From assembly GCA_016218085.1 (NCBI GenBank), contig JACREY010000021.1, positions 124,001 to 188,000 on the forward strand: a DNA stretch of 64,000 nucleotides. Reading direction: 5' to 3'. This stretch comes from Ignavibacteriota bacterium. GTDB lineage: Bacteria > Bacteroidota > Ignavibacteria > Tepidaquicellales > Tepidaquicellaceae. Below the pieces are notes generated by a model. That model ran no database searches. It saw nothing but the letters and a program-made list of their open reading frames with translations, and was not told the DNA's origin. Made by a program: the position numbers and the translations under genes. Shown piece by piece: positions 16,900 to 24,468 of the stretch. Within the stretch, counting starts at the first letter, position 1. Each line of letters opens with the position of its first letter.

Positions 16900-19050
16900 A
16901 TGGAACTAACTTTAATCTTCTCAGTTAGTATTTTCGCACTCCTGTTTGCGGTTTACCTCATCAAAAACGTGATGAAGCGCGATACCGGAACGGAAAAGAT
17001 GCGTGAAATCTCTAACGCAATCAAGGAAGGAGCGGAAGCATTTCTGAAAAGGCAGAACAGGACTATCATAATCCTGGCAGTTGTCTTTGCATTCTTAGTT
17101 TATCTTTTATACATTATTCAGAAGCCTGAAATAGCGGTATGGGCAGCAGTATCCTTTTTCTTCGGAGCGCTCAGTTCGGTTGCTTCCGGATATATAGGAA
17201 TGTGGACATCAATCCGCACGAATATCAGGACAGCTTCCGAAGCGCGCACTTCGCTTAACGGAGCACTTCAGACGGCACTAAGAGGCGGAGCAGTATCGGG
17301 ACTTTTCGTGGTCGCACTTTCACTTCTGGGAGTAGTAGGACTTTTCTGGATTGCAAAAACGCTCGGCGGATTCGAGCCTGAAAAAATTCCGTTTTACATT
17401 GCAGGTTACGGATTCGGAGCAAGCTTTGTAGCACTTTTTGCGCAGCTCGGAGGCGGAATTTACACAAAAGCTGCTGATGTAGGCGCAGACCTGGTAGGAA
17501 AAGTAGAAGCAGGAATTCCAGAAGACGACCCCAGGAATCCCGCTGTTATAGCAGACCTCGTCGGTGATAACGTTGGTGACTGCGCAGGCCGCGGCGCCGA
17601 CCTTTTCGAATCAACAGCAGCCGAAAACATCGGTGCCATGATTCTGGCAACATTACTTTACAAATCTAACCCTGCAATTTTCGGTTCAAAACCGGAGATA
17701 CTTCTCGGAATTATTTTATTCCCGATGGTTGCCCGTGCATTCGGATTAATTTCTTCAATCATCGGAATAATGTTTGTAAAAACAAAAGAGACAGAAGACC
17801 CGATGAACGCGCTTAACAGAGGATATTATCTTACATCGTTTCTTGCTATAATCGGATTCGGTGCAGCGGCATACTGGACATTCGGTACAGGTGATGTTGC
17901 ATTAAAAGCCCCGAATGCCTGGTGGCACTTTTTCATCAGCGGAATAATCGGAGTGATAACATCAGTTCTCTTCTTATGGATAACGCAGTATTACACGGAA
18001 TATAAATATAAACCCGTAAAAGATATTGCTAACGCGTGTAAAACAGGACCGGCAACTACCATCATTCAGGGTGTTGCAGTCGGATTTGAATGCGTCGCAA
18101 TGCCTGCAATAGTAATAGCAGTTGCAATTATCAGTTCATTTCTGCTTGGTGTTTCGAGCGGTCTTGAAAATGCAGGTTTCTTTTCGACGGCAGTAGCAAC
18201 TATGGGTATGTTAGGACCGGCGGCTTATGTTCTGGCGATGGATACATTCGGACCGATTACGGATAACGCAGGCGGTATAGTTGAAATGTCACAGCAGCCC
18301 GAAGAAATAAGAAAGAAAACAGACAGGCTGGATGCAGTTGGAAACACGACAAAAGCCCTGACGAAGGGATATGCGGTCGGTTCAGCGGCACTTGCAGCAT
18401 TCTTATTGTTCGAAGCATTCATAGTGGAACTCGGTGAATACGGAATGACAAACTTTACAGGCGTCGATATTTCCAAGCCCGAAGTTTTCGTAGGCGCATT
18501 AATGGGCGGTATGCTTGTATTTTTATTCTCAAGCTGGGCAATTAAAGCAGTAGGAAATGCAGCACAGTCAATAATTCAGAACGTACGCGACCAGTTCAAG
18601 AATAAGCCGGGAATACTTACAGGCGAAGATAAACCTGATTATGCACAATGCGTGGATATAGCAGCAAAGCAGGCATTAAGGGAAATGGTAAAGCCCGGAC
18701 TCTTAGTTGTTTTAATGCCCGTAGCAGTCGGATACATATTCAAGCTTTTATACAAGTGGAAAATAACCGAAACATCGGGAGCGGAAGTTGTAGCCGGAAT
18801 GCTATTAATCGGAACAATCACAGGCGTAATAATGGCACTCTTCCTGAACAATTCAGGCGGTGCATGGGATAATGCAAAGAAATACATTGAAATGGGAAAT
18901 CTCGGCGGAAAAGGCTCCGAAGCTCACAAGGCAGGAGTAGTCGGCGATACAGTCGGCGACCCGTTTAAAGATACAGCCGGTCCGTCGCTGCACGTACTGA
19001 TAAAATTGTTATCAACAGTAACATTGGTGCTGGCACCGCTGTTCATTTAG
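16900..19050 (+). CDS. hppA: Membrane-bound proton-pumping pyrophosphatase (K+-independent type)
   Basis: 716 residues with about 16 membrane helices. It hydrolyses pyrophosphate and pumps ions across the inner membrane. The diphosphate/Mg2+ site is seen in NPAVIADLVGDNVGDCAGRGADLFE (parts at about residues 210-235) and, near the end, in GVVGDTVGDPFKDTAGPS. In GNTTKALTKGYAVG the residues at 485 and 488 are Lys and Thr, which mark the K+-independent, proton-pumping class; the K+-dependent class (including all known Na+ pumps) has Ala and Gly/Ala there. Proton pumping is therefore inferred from this signature. Confidence 0.95.
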   Translation: MELTLIFSVSIFALLFAVYLIKNVMKRDTGTEKMREISNAIKEGAEAFLKRQNRTIIILAVVFAFLVYLLYIIQKPEIAVWAAVSFFFGALSSVASGYIGMWTSIRTNIRTASEARTSLNGALQTALRGGAVSGLFVVALSLLGVVGLFWIAKTLGGFEPEKIPFYIAGYGFGASFVALFAQLGGGIYTKAADVGADLVGKVEAGIPEDDPRNPAVIADLVGDNVGDCAGRGADLFESTAAENIGAMILATLLYKSNPAIFGSKPEILLGIILFPMVARAFGLISSIIGIMFVKTKETEDPMNALNRGYYLTSFLAIIGFGAAAYWTFGTGDVALKAPNAWWHFFISGIIGVITSVLFLWITQYYTEYKYKPVKDIANACKTGPATTIIQGVAVGFECVAMPAIVIAVAIISSFLLGVSSGLENAGFFSTAVATMGMLGPAAYVLAMDTFGPITDNAGGIVEMSQQPEEIRKKTDRLDAVGNTTKALTKGYAVGSAALAAFLLFEAFIVELGEYGMTNFTGVDISKPEVFVGALMGGMLVFLFSSWAIKAVGNAAQSIIQNVRDQFKNKPGILTGEDKPDYAQCVDIAAKQALREMVKPGLLVVLMPVAVGYIFKLLYKWKITETSGAEVVAGMLLIGTITGVIMALFLNNSGGAWDNAKKYIEMGNLGGKGSEAHKAGVVGDTVGDPFKDTAGPSLHVLIKLLSTVTLVLAPLFI

Positions 19051-19085
19051 TTTATAAAGTTCGTAAAGTTTATAAAGTTATAAAG
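19049..19085. repeat. 9-bp tandem repeat patch (AGTTYRTAA)
   Basis: AGTTTATAA, AGTTCGTAA, AGTTTATAA and a final AGTTATAAAG, overlapping the hppA stop codon and leading straight into the terminator stem. The units match those at 35174-35209 almost exactly. Confidence 0.7.
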
Positions 19086-19123
19086 CAAAAGCCTGTTAGA
19101 GAAATCTATCAGGCTTTTGCTTT
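19082..19123 (+). terminator. Terminator of hppA
   Basis: 19-bp stem (19082-19100 with 19105-19123) built from AAAGCAAAAGCCTG and its complement, one T-T mismatch, GAAA tetraloop, T-rich 3' side. Confidence 0.85.
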
Positions 19124-19214
19124 TACATAAAAAAAGCTTAGCGTACTCAGTGCCCTTAGTGGTGAAATGCTCTCTTTTATCCTTACAATAAGACAATATT
19201 TTTGCTTGATTTTT

Positions 19215-19232
19215 GTTAACTTTTAAGTTAAC
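19215..19232. promoter_or_regulatory. Likely operator of the toxin-antitoxin operon
   Basis: GTTAACTT (19215-19222), TT, AAGTTAAC (19225-19232): perfect 8-bp arms just before the toxin start. TATAAT/TAACTTTA boxes overlap its right edge. Self-repression by the Xre antitoxin is typical of such operons and is inferred here. Confidence 0.6.
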
Positions 19233-19240
19233 TTTATAAT

Positions 19241-19579
19241 GTGAAGACAGAGCGGAAAATCATATTTCACAAACATTATTTCCAGGATTTTTACCTGAAG
19301 CAAAAAAATAGCGTTCGGGAAAAAATAGGATATGTTTTTCGTATAATAAAAACGGTGGATAGAATTCCCGAGAAGTTTCTGAAACATCTTGAAGGTACGG
19401 ATGGACTTTATGAAATCAGAGTTGAGGCAGACGGGAATATATTTCGTATATTTTGCTGTTTTGACAAAGGAAATTTAGTTGTATTATTTAATGGGTTTCA
19501 GAAAAAAACTCATAAAACACCAAAGCAAGAAATTGAACTTGCTGAAAAACTTAAAACTGAATATTTTAAAATAAAGTAA
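19241..19579 (+). CDS. HigB/RelE-like toxin (phage Gp49-like family)
   Basis: 112 residues. The RelE/ParE superfamily fold is suggested by the strand pattern and by KFLKHLEGTDGLYEIRVEADGNIFRIFCCFDKGNLVVLFNGFQKKTHKTP, the typical core and tail (parts at residues 46-90) of HigB-like mRNA-cleaving toxins. Basic residues near the end (KKTHKTPKQEI) are in the expected place for RNA contact. The start is a GTG lying directly behind an operator palindrome. It precedes its partner antitoxin by 7 bases, the toxin-first order seen in higBA. RNase activity is a family inference. Confidence 0.88.
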   Translation: MKTERKIIFHKHYFQDFYLKQKNSVREKIGYVFRIIKTVDRIPEKFLKHLEGTDGLYEIRVEADGNIFRIFCCFDKGNLVVLFNGFQKKTHKTPKQEIELAEKLKTEYFKIK

Positions 19580-19586
19580 TATATAA

Positions 19587-19895
19587 ATGAAAAAGGATAC
19601 AGCAATAAGAAAAGCGAAAACATTCGATGAATTACTCGATATACAATACGGTAAAATCGGTACCAGGAAGCGAAATGAATTCGAAGAAAAAGCACAATAT
19701 TTTGTGATTAGCGAAATGCTAAAAGTAGCAAGGCGTGAAGCTAACCTGACGCAGGAGCAACTTGCAAAAAAAGTCGGGACAAAAAAGAGTTACATATCGA
19801 GACTTGAAAACGGAAAATGCGATATACAGCTTTCAACACTTTACAGAATTTTTGAAGAAGGTCTTGACAGACAAATTAATTTAATATTCACTTAA
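19587..19895 (+). CDS. Xre family antitoxin (HigA-like)
   Basis: 102 residues. The C-terminal half is a Cro/CI-type helix-turn-helix (LTQEQLAKKVGTKKSYISRL, about residues 52-71, then ENGKCDIQLSTLYRIF). The first 40 residues would provide the toxin-binding part. Its gene follows the toxin gene by 7 bases and precedes rsgA by 2 bases. It is expected to bind the toxin and, with it, the palindrome at 19215-19232. Confidence 0.9.
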   Translation: MKKDTAIRKAKTFDELLDIQYGKIGTRKRNEFEEKAQYFVISEMLKVARREANLTQEQLAKKVGTKKSYISRLENGKCDIQLSTLYRIFEEGLDRQINLIFT

Positions 19896-19897
19896 AA

Positions 19898-20962
19898 ATG
19901 GAATTAGGATATTTAGGATACAGCGAGGATTTGGAAAGATTCAGAACTGAAAATGATTTAACGGATTTTGAAGTCGGGAGAGTAACACAGGAGCATAAGG
20001 AAAGATACGTAGTAAGAACAGAGAAGAATGAGTATGAAGCGGAAATTACAGGGAATATGCGGTTCTCAGCGGAAAGCAGGCAGGACTTCCCTGCCGTCGG
20101 CGACTGGGTGGCTTTAACGGTTTGCGATTCGGATTTTGCGATTATACATAAAATTTTCCCGAGAAAAACAATTCTTGAAAGACAGGCGGTAGCTAAATTC
20201 GGCGAGTCTCAGATTATTGCCGCTAATATAGACTATGTTTTTATCACAAATGCAGTTGACCGCGACTTCAATATAAACAGAATAGAAAGATACCTGACAA
20301 TATGCAACTCCGCAAAGGCAGAGCCAATAGTACTTCTGACAAAAACCGATTTGATACCGGAATCCGAGCTCAACAAAATTATATCAGACACAAAAAACAG
20401 GTTAAAAAATATTTTAATCATTCCAATAAGCAATCAGACAAAATCAGGATATGATAAGTTCACTTCGACCCTTCAAAAAGGAAAGACATATTGCTTCCTC
20501 GGGTCTTCGGGTGTGGGAAAGTCATCGCTGATAAATAATCTGACAGGAAAAGAAGTTCTGAAAACCTTCGGAATAAGCACCAATACAGGCAAAGGGCGGC
20601 ACACAACAACTCACCGCGAACTTGTAGTTCTCGAAAACGGAAGCATACTTATCGATAATCCGGGAATGCGGGAAATCGGAATTGCAGATACTACAGGCGG
20701 ACTCGAAATCACTTTCGACAGCATTATCAAGCTATCTCAAGATTGCAAATTCTCTGACTGCACGCATACAGTAGAAAAAGGTTGTGCGGTTATCGATGCT
20801 GTTGAGAAAGAAATAATCGACAAAGACACATACAAAAATTACCTGAAAATGGAACGCGAAAAAATTCATTATCAATCGAGCGTCTATGAAAAAAGAAAAA
20901 AAGACAAAGCCTTCGGCAAAATGGTAAATGAAGTAATGAAAATAAAGAAGAAGAGCAAGTAA
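19898..20962 (+). CDS. rsgA: Small-subunit ribosome biogenesis GTPase RsgA
   Basis: 354 residues. It assists late 30S maturation. It has an N-terminal OB fold (about 30-105), then a circularly permuted GTPase: G4 TKTDL comes before G1 GSSGVGKSS and G3 DNPGMRE, which is diagnostic of the YjeQ/RsgA family. The C-terminal zinc knuckle CKFSDCTHTVEKGC is present. Only two bases separate it from the antitoxin gene, so it is probably co-transcribed with the toxin-antitoxin pair, an unusual partner. Confidence 0.96.
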   Translation: MELGYLGYSEDLERFRTENDLTDFEVGRVTQEHKERYVVRTEKNEYEAEITGNMRFSAESRQDFPAVGDWVALTVCDSDFAIIHKIFPRKTILERQAVAKFGESQIIAANIDYVFITNAVDRDFNINRIERYLTICNSAKAEPIVLLTKTDLIPESELNKIISDTKNRLKNILIIPISNQTKSGYDKFTSTLQKGKTYCFLGSSGVGKSSLINNLTGKEVLKTFGISTNTGKGRHTTTHRELVVLENGSILIDNPGMREIGIADTTGGLEITFDSIIKLSQDCKFSDCTHTVEKGCAVIDAVEKEIIDKDTYKNYLKMEREKIHYQSSVYEKRKKDKAFGKMVNEVMKIKKKSK

Positions 20963-21077
20963 TGATATTCAATTCATTTATTTGTTAATAATGGTGCTTC
21001 CCTTCCCCCTATTCCAGGGTACCTTCTGGGTCAAATCCCCTTTGGGATCGCACACACCACTCTTTTAAAATTTATCC

Positions 21078-21108
21078 TTGACAATTTAAAAGATATACCA
21101 TATTTTTA
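21078..21108 (+). promoter_or_regulatory. Promoter upstream of rsmG
   Basis: TTGACA (21078-21083), 17 bases, TATTTT (21101-21106); equally TTG-N20-TATTTTTA. It would give rsmG a leader of roughly 265 nt. Confidence 0.6.
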
Positions 21109-21114
21109 TATGGT
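21097..21114. promoter_or_regulatory. Operator-like dyad over the -7 box
   Basis: ACCATAT, TTTT, ATATGGT: perfect 7-bp arms covering the -7 box of the promoter at 21078-21108. A regulator bound here would block transcription. The regulator is unknown. Confidence 0.45.
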
Positions 21115-21185
21115 TATTTACAGTTCTTTGAAATACAAGTTTCGGTATTAGTATGCCTGAATATGGAAAAACAAAAGTACTACAA

Positions 21186-21199
21186 TCCGCCGCGGCGGA
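21186..21199. repeat. 14-bp GC-rich palindrome
   Basis: TCCGCCGCGGCGGA is a perfect palindrome in an AT-rich gap. A near copy (TCCGCCACGGCAGA, two differences) is at 35216-35229. Confidence 0.6.
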
Positions 21200-21378
21200 C
21201 ACCACTTTTTTTTCGTACTTTTAAACTTCGATTTCAGCCCGTTTTCGGCATTCTTCCATTTAAAACGGTTTCCTTGTTTTCCGTAAATTCGTTATTCCTG
21301 TTTGTGGAATCACGGCAAACGCTTTTTAATACAAATTTTAATATTTAATTTTTGATATTTAATTCACATCTTGACATT

Positions 21379-22029
21379 ATGAAGCGGCTGGTATCATTTT
21401 TACACGACGAACTTAAAATCAAAGACAAAAATGTCTATGCGAAATTTATTCAGTATAACAGGCTTCTGCTGGAGTGGAATTCAAAGATAAATTTAATTTC
21501 CCGCAGTTCCGATTCTATCGAAGCGCAGGTTTTGAATTCAATTTTCTTCCTTACAAAATATCCCATTCCATCCGGTGCAAAAATTATCGATATAGGCACC
21601 GGGGGCGGATTTCCCGGGATACCTCTGAAAATACTTGACGAGAGCCTGAATATATTAATGGCGGATTCGATTCTGAAGAAAACAAATGCCGTTTCGGATT
21701 TGGTAAAAAATCTTGGATTAAAAAATACGGAAACGATATGCGGACGGGCGGAAACAATTTCGCGGGAAATGCCGTATATAAGGAAATTCGATATTGTGAC
21801 GGCAAAATCCGTAGCAACGCTTGATAAATTATATTCCTGGACCAGGAATTTTCTGAATGATAACGGCAAAATGATTTTCATTAAGGGCGGTGATATTTCT
21901 GATGAGCTGAAGGCCCTGAAAAAGAAAGAAAAGAACATTTCAGCAGAAGTAATCGAATACAGATTTGCAAGAGTTTACGGGATAGAAGATAAAAAGATTG
22001 TGGTTATACGTTCAGTAAAAACCCGTTGA
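21379..22029 (+). CDS. rsmG: 16S rRNA (guanine527-N7)-methyltransferase
   Basis: 216 residues from the ATG at 21379; an in-frame ATG at 21352 would add nine residues. RsmG methylates G527 of 16S rRNA in the 530 loop. The SAM-binding motif IIDIGTGGGFPGIPL is at about residues 65-79, and YNRLLLEWNSKINLIS is the conserved N-terminal signature of the GidB family. The usual genomic partner (gidA/mnmG) is not adjacent. The gene is preceded by an unusually long leader. Confidence 0.94.
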   Translation: MKRLVSFLHDELKIKDKNVYAKFIQYNRLLLEWNSKINLISRSSDSIEAQVLNSIFFLTKYPIPSGAKIIDIGTGGGFPGIPLKILDESLNILMADSILKKTNAVSDLVKNLGLKNTETICGRAETISREMPYIRKFDIVTAKSVATLDKLYSWTRNFLNDNGKMIFIKGGDISDELKALKKKEKNISAEVIEYRFARVYGIEDKKIVVIRSVKTR

Positions 22030-22073
22030 GACGGTAAATTTTTAATGATAATAATAAGGTAAATATACATTTT

Positions 22074-24461
22074 ATGTTTAAAAGAGTTTTTTTTCTGTTT
22101 TTATTTTTCGCATTTATTATAGCAACTGCTTACTCACAGACTTACAGACTCACCGGAAAAATTTCCGATTCAAAGACAGGCAAGCCGCTGAGCTTTGCAT
22201 CAGTAAAGATAGCCGATACAACATACGGAACGACTTCGGATCAGAACGGCGAATTTATTCTCAGGCTTGGCAAAGGATATTTTAAAGCAATAATTTCTTA
22301 TATCGGATATTTTTCAGACACTGCAAGTGTTTTTATAGATTCAAAAGATGAAGAAAGAAATATTTTCCTGAAGCCAACAGAAATTATCACCGAAGAAATT
22401 GAAGTTCTGGGTGAAGACCCTGCATATGACATTATCAGAAAAGCCATTAATTACAAAAAGCTTTTTCAGAGCAGGCTGTACGAATACGACTACGATGCGT
22501 ATTCAAAATTTGTAATCCGCTCTAATGTAGGCACATCAACTGATAAGGATACTTTAAAGAAAAGTTCTGACCTCGACATTTTCGGAATACTCGAATCCGA
22601 GACAAAGGGATATTTTAAGAAACCCGACATTGAGAAGCAGATTGTAATCAGCAAGAAGGAAACTGCCAATATCCGCAAGGGATTTGCAATTCCGCTTATT
22701 GTGAATTTTTATGATGAGAAAATTGAACTGAACGACGTAAAAATCCCGGGACCCTTATCGGATGATGCCTTCGACAGCTACGAATACAAACTTGCTAAAG
22801 TTACCTCGATGGATTCACTGAGGATTTTTAAGATTAACGTAATAAATACTTCCAACCTTGTACCTCAATTTGCAGGTAATATTTATATTGTAGACAGCAT
22901 ATATGCGCTCCTTAAAGTTGATTTAAAAACAAACGATGCGGGGCTTCCGAGAGGAATTGATAATCTCGAGTTTCTGCAGAAGTTCACTTCATATAAAGAC
23001 AAGGCAAAGAATAATTTTTGGATGCCGACCGATGTTGAAATTTTTGCTGATGGTTCCTTTATGGGGCTGATAAAATTCAAGGGCGAGGTATTCACCATAG
23101 TTTCTAATTACAACCTGAACGTGAAGGCACCAAAAGGCACTTTCGACGACATAGTGATAAAAATCCTGCCCGATGCATCCAAGAAAGATTCATCTTACTG
23201 GTCGGCAAATCAGATAATTAAGAACACGGACGAGGAGAAAAGAGCTTTTGATAAAATCGCGAAGGATGAGGCAGGAAAGGAAAAGTCTGTTGCATTCGGT
23301 TTTACTTCCTTAAAATTCGGCAAAGACCTGAGCATGGATTTGCTCGACCTGTACAGTTTCAACAGGGTAAAGGGACACCAGCTCGGACTGGATTTGCATT
23401 ACAACAGGAATTTCGGAAAATATGTGTTCAATACATATCTTGGTTACGGATTCGGAGATAAGAAAGGCGAATACGAAATTGAAGCAAGGTTAAGAATGTT
23501 AAAAGACAGGAACCTCTGGGTAAATATAAAATTTTACGAGATTCTTAACGCGGCTTTCCTGAATGAGCGCACATCTTCAAGAATATTCGAAAATACTTTT
23601 TATACTTTGTTTTACAAAAAGGACAGGGAGAATTATTATTACGGAAACGGATATTCCTTATACATCAGCAAAACCCTTTTTCCTCATTTCAGGTTCGGGC
23701 TTTTATATTCACAGGAAAAGCAGACCAGCGCATTCAAGCATTCGGATTACAGTATCCTGAAAAAATCACATCTCTATTCCGAAAACCCGTTAATCAACGA
23801 CGCATTCAGGAGGAAAACAGGATTTGAAATAAGGATAGACCCAAATAACTATTACGGAATAGACTGGGGCGACGGTGAAATTACACGATTCAGAAACACC
23901 GAATACCCGCGCCTGACGCTGAAATACGAGTATTCTTCGAAAGAACTCGGAAGCACATATGATTACGGAAGATTCAGCTTTAATTTCTACGGACAGAGCA
24001 GGTTCAACTCTTACCTGAACATTAAATACAGGATTGGAGGTGTGATTATGAACGGGACAGTTCCATACCAGGACCTTGCATTTTTCAGTACGCGCAGCCA
24101 CATAAGTCCCGAACTTATGCCGTTTATAGTGATGGATTACAACGAGTATTTGGGAGACAAGCTATTATTTATTAACTTTGAAAATAACTTCGGGAGAATC
24201 CTTTGGGGAAATGTTCCTCTGATAAAGCGTTTTGACCTGATAGGATTTCTGAATGCGGGGAAAACAGAAATAAGCTCAACCAACAGAAAATTCCTTGGAA
24301 CGGGTTATCCTTTTAATCCGTCGACGACAGACGGGATGTACATGGAAGCAGGTTTTGCAATAGATAAAATTCTTGAAGTTTCAAAACTTTCGCTAGCCTG
24401 GAGGTTAAATAACTTAAAGTCAGGCAAAAACTTCTTTATAATTTACTCCATTAATTTATAA
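22074..24461 (+). CDS. DUF5686 / carboxypeptidase-regulatory-like outer-membrane protein
   Basis: 795 residues with a signal peptide (MFKRVFFLFLFFAFIIATAYSQ). Residues 24-105 form a carboxypeptidase-regulatory-like beta domain (GKISDSKTGKPLSFASVKI ... TSDQNGEF), the module that also starts many TonB-dependent receptors. The rest matches the Bacteroidota DUF5686 type, with a C-terminal half rich in alternating aromatic strands that looks like an outer-membrane barrel. No plug domain is present, so it is not a standard TonB receptor. The function is unknown. It meets the sensor kinase gene tail to tail with only 7 bases between them. Confidence 0.85.
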   Translation: MFKRVFFLFLFFAFIIATAYSQTYRLTGKISDSKTGKPLSFASVKIADTTYGTTSDQNGEFILRLGKGYFKAIISYIGYFSDTASVFIDSKDEERNIFLKPTEIITEEIEVLGEDPAYDIIRKAINYKKLFQSRLYEYDYDAYSKFVIRSNVGTSTDKDTLKKSSDLDIFGILESETKGYFKKPDIEKQIVISKKETANIRKGFAIPLIVNFYDEKIELNDVKIPGPLSDDAFDSYEYKLAKVTSMDSLRIFKINVINTSNLVPQFAGNIYIVDSIYALLKVDLKTNDAGLPRGIDNLEFLQKFTSYKDKAKNNFWMPTDVEIFADGSFMGLIKFKGEVFTIVSNYNLNVKAPKGTFDDIVIKILPDASKKDSSYWSANQIIKNTDEEKRAFDKIAKDEAGKEKSVAFGFTSLKFGKDLSMDLLDLYSFNRVKGHQLGLDLHYNRNFGKYVFNTYLGYGFGDKKGEYEIEARLRMLKDRNLWVNIKFYEILNAAFLNERTSSRIFENTFYTLFYKKDRENYYYGNGYSLYISKTLFPHFRFGLLYSQEKQTSAFKHSDYSILKKSHLYSENPLINDAFRRKTGFEIRIDPNNYYGIDWGDGEITRFRNTEYPRLTLKYEYSSKELGSTYDYGRFSFNFYGQSRFNSYLNIKYRIGGVIMNGTVPYQDLAFFSTRSHISPELMPFIVMDYNEYLGDKLLFINFENNFGRILWGNVPLIKRFDLIGFLNAGKTEISSTNRKFLGTGYPFNPSTTDGMYMEAGFAIDKILEVSKLSLAWRLNNLKSGKNFFIIYSINL

Positions 24462-24468
24462 AGTAATT

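Larger units (their letters stand above)
20963..21378. other. Intergenic region with long rsmG leader and GC-rich elements
   Basis: 416 bases without a convincing gene. 20990-21060 is a GC-rich stretch with short inverted repeats (ATCCC...GGGAT, CCAG...CTGG). 21078-21108 is a promoter with an operator-like dyad over its -7 box. 21186-21199 is a 14-bp GC palindrome. A 61-codon frame at 21163-21348 has no family resemblance and is not called. Confidence 0.6.

Noticed and set aside
19235-19240. TATAAT directly before the toxin GTG as a -10 box
   Set aside because: Transcription would begin inside the gene. The overlapping TAACTTTA box placed slightly upstream is a little better, but neither is certain.
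21163-21348. 61-codon open frame before rsmG
   Set aside because: It crosses the 14-bp palindrome, has no recognisable domain or start signal, and fits better as untranslated leader.
22074-24461. Calling this protein a TonB-dependent receptor
   Set aside because: It has the carboxypeptidase-regulatory-like opening but no plug domain or TonB box; it fits DUF5686 better.
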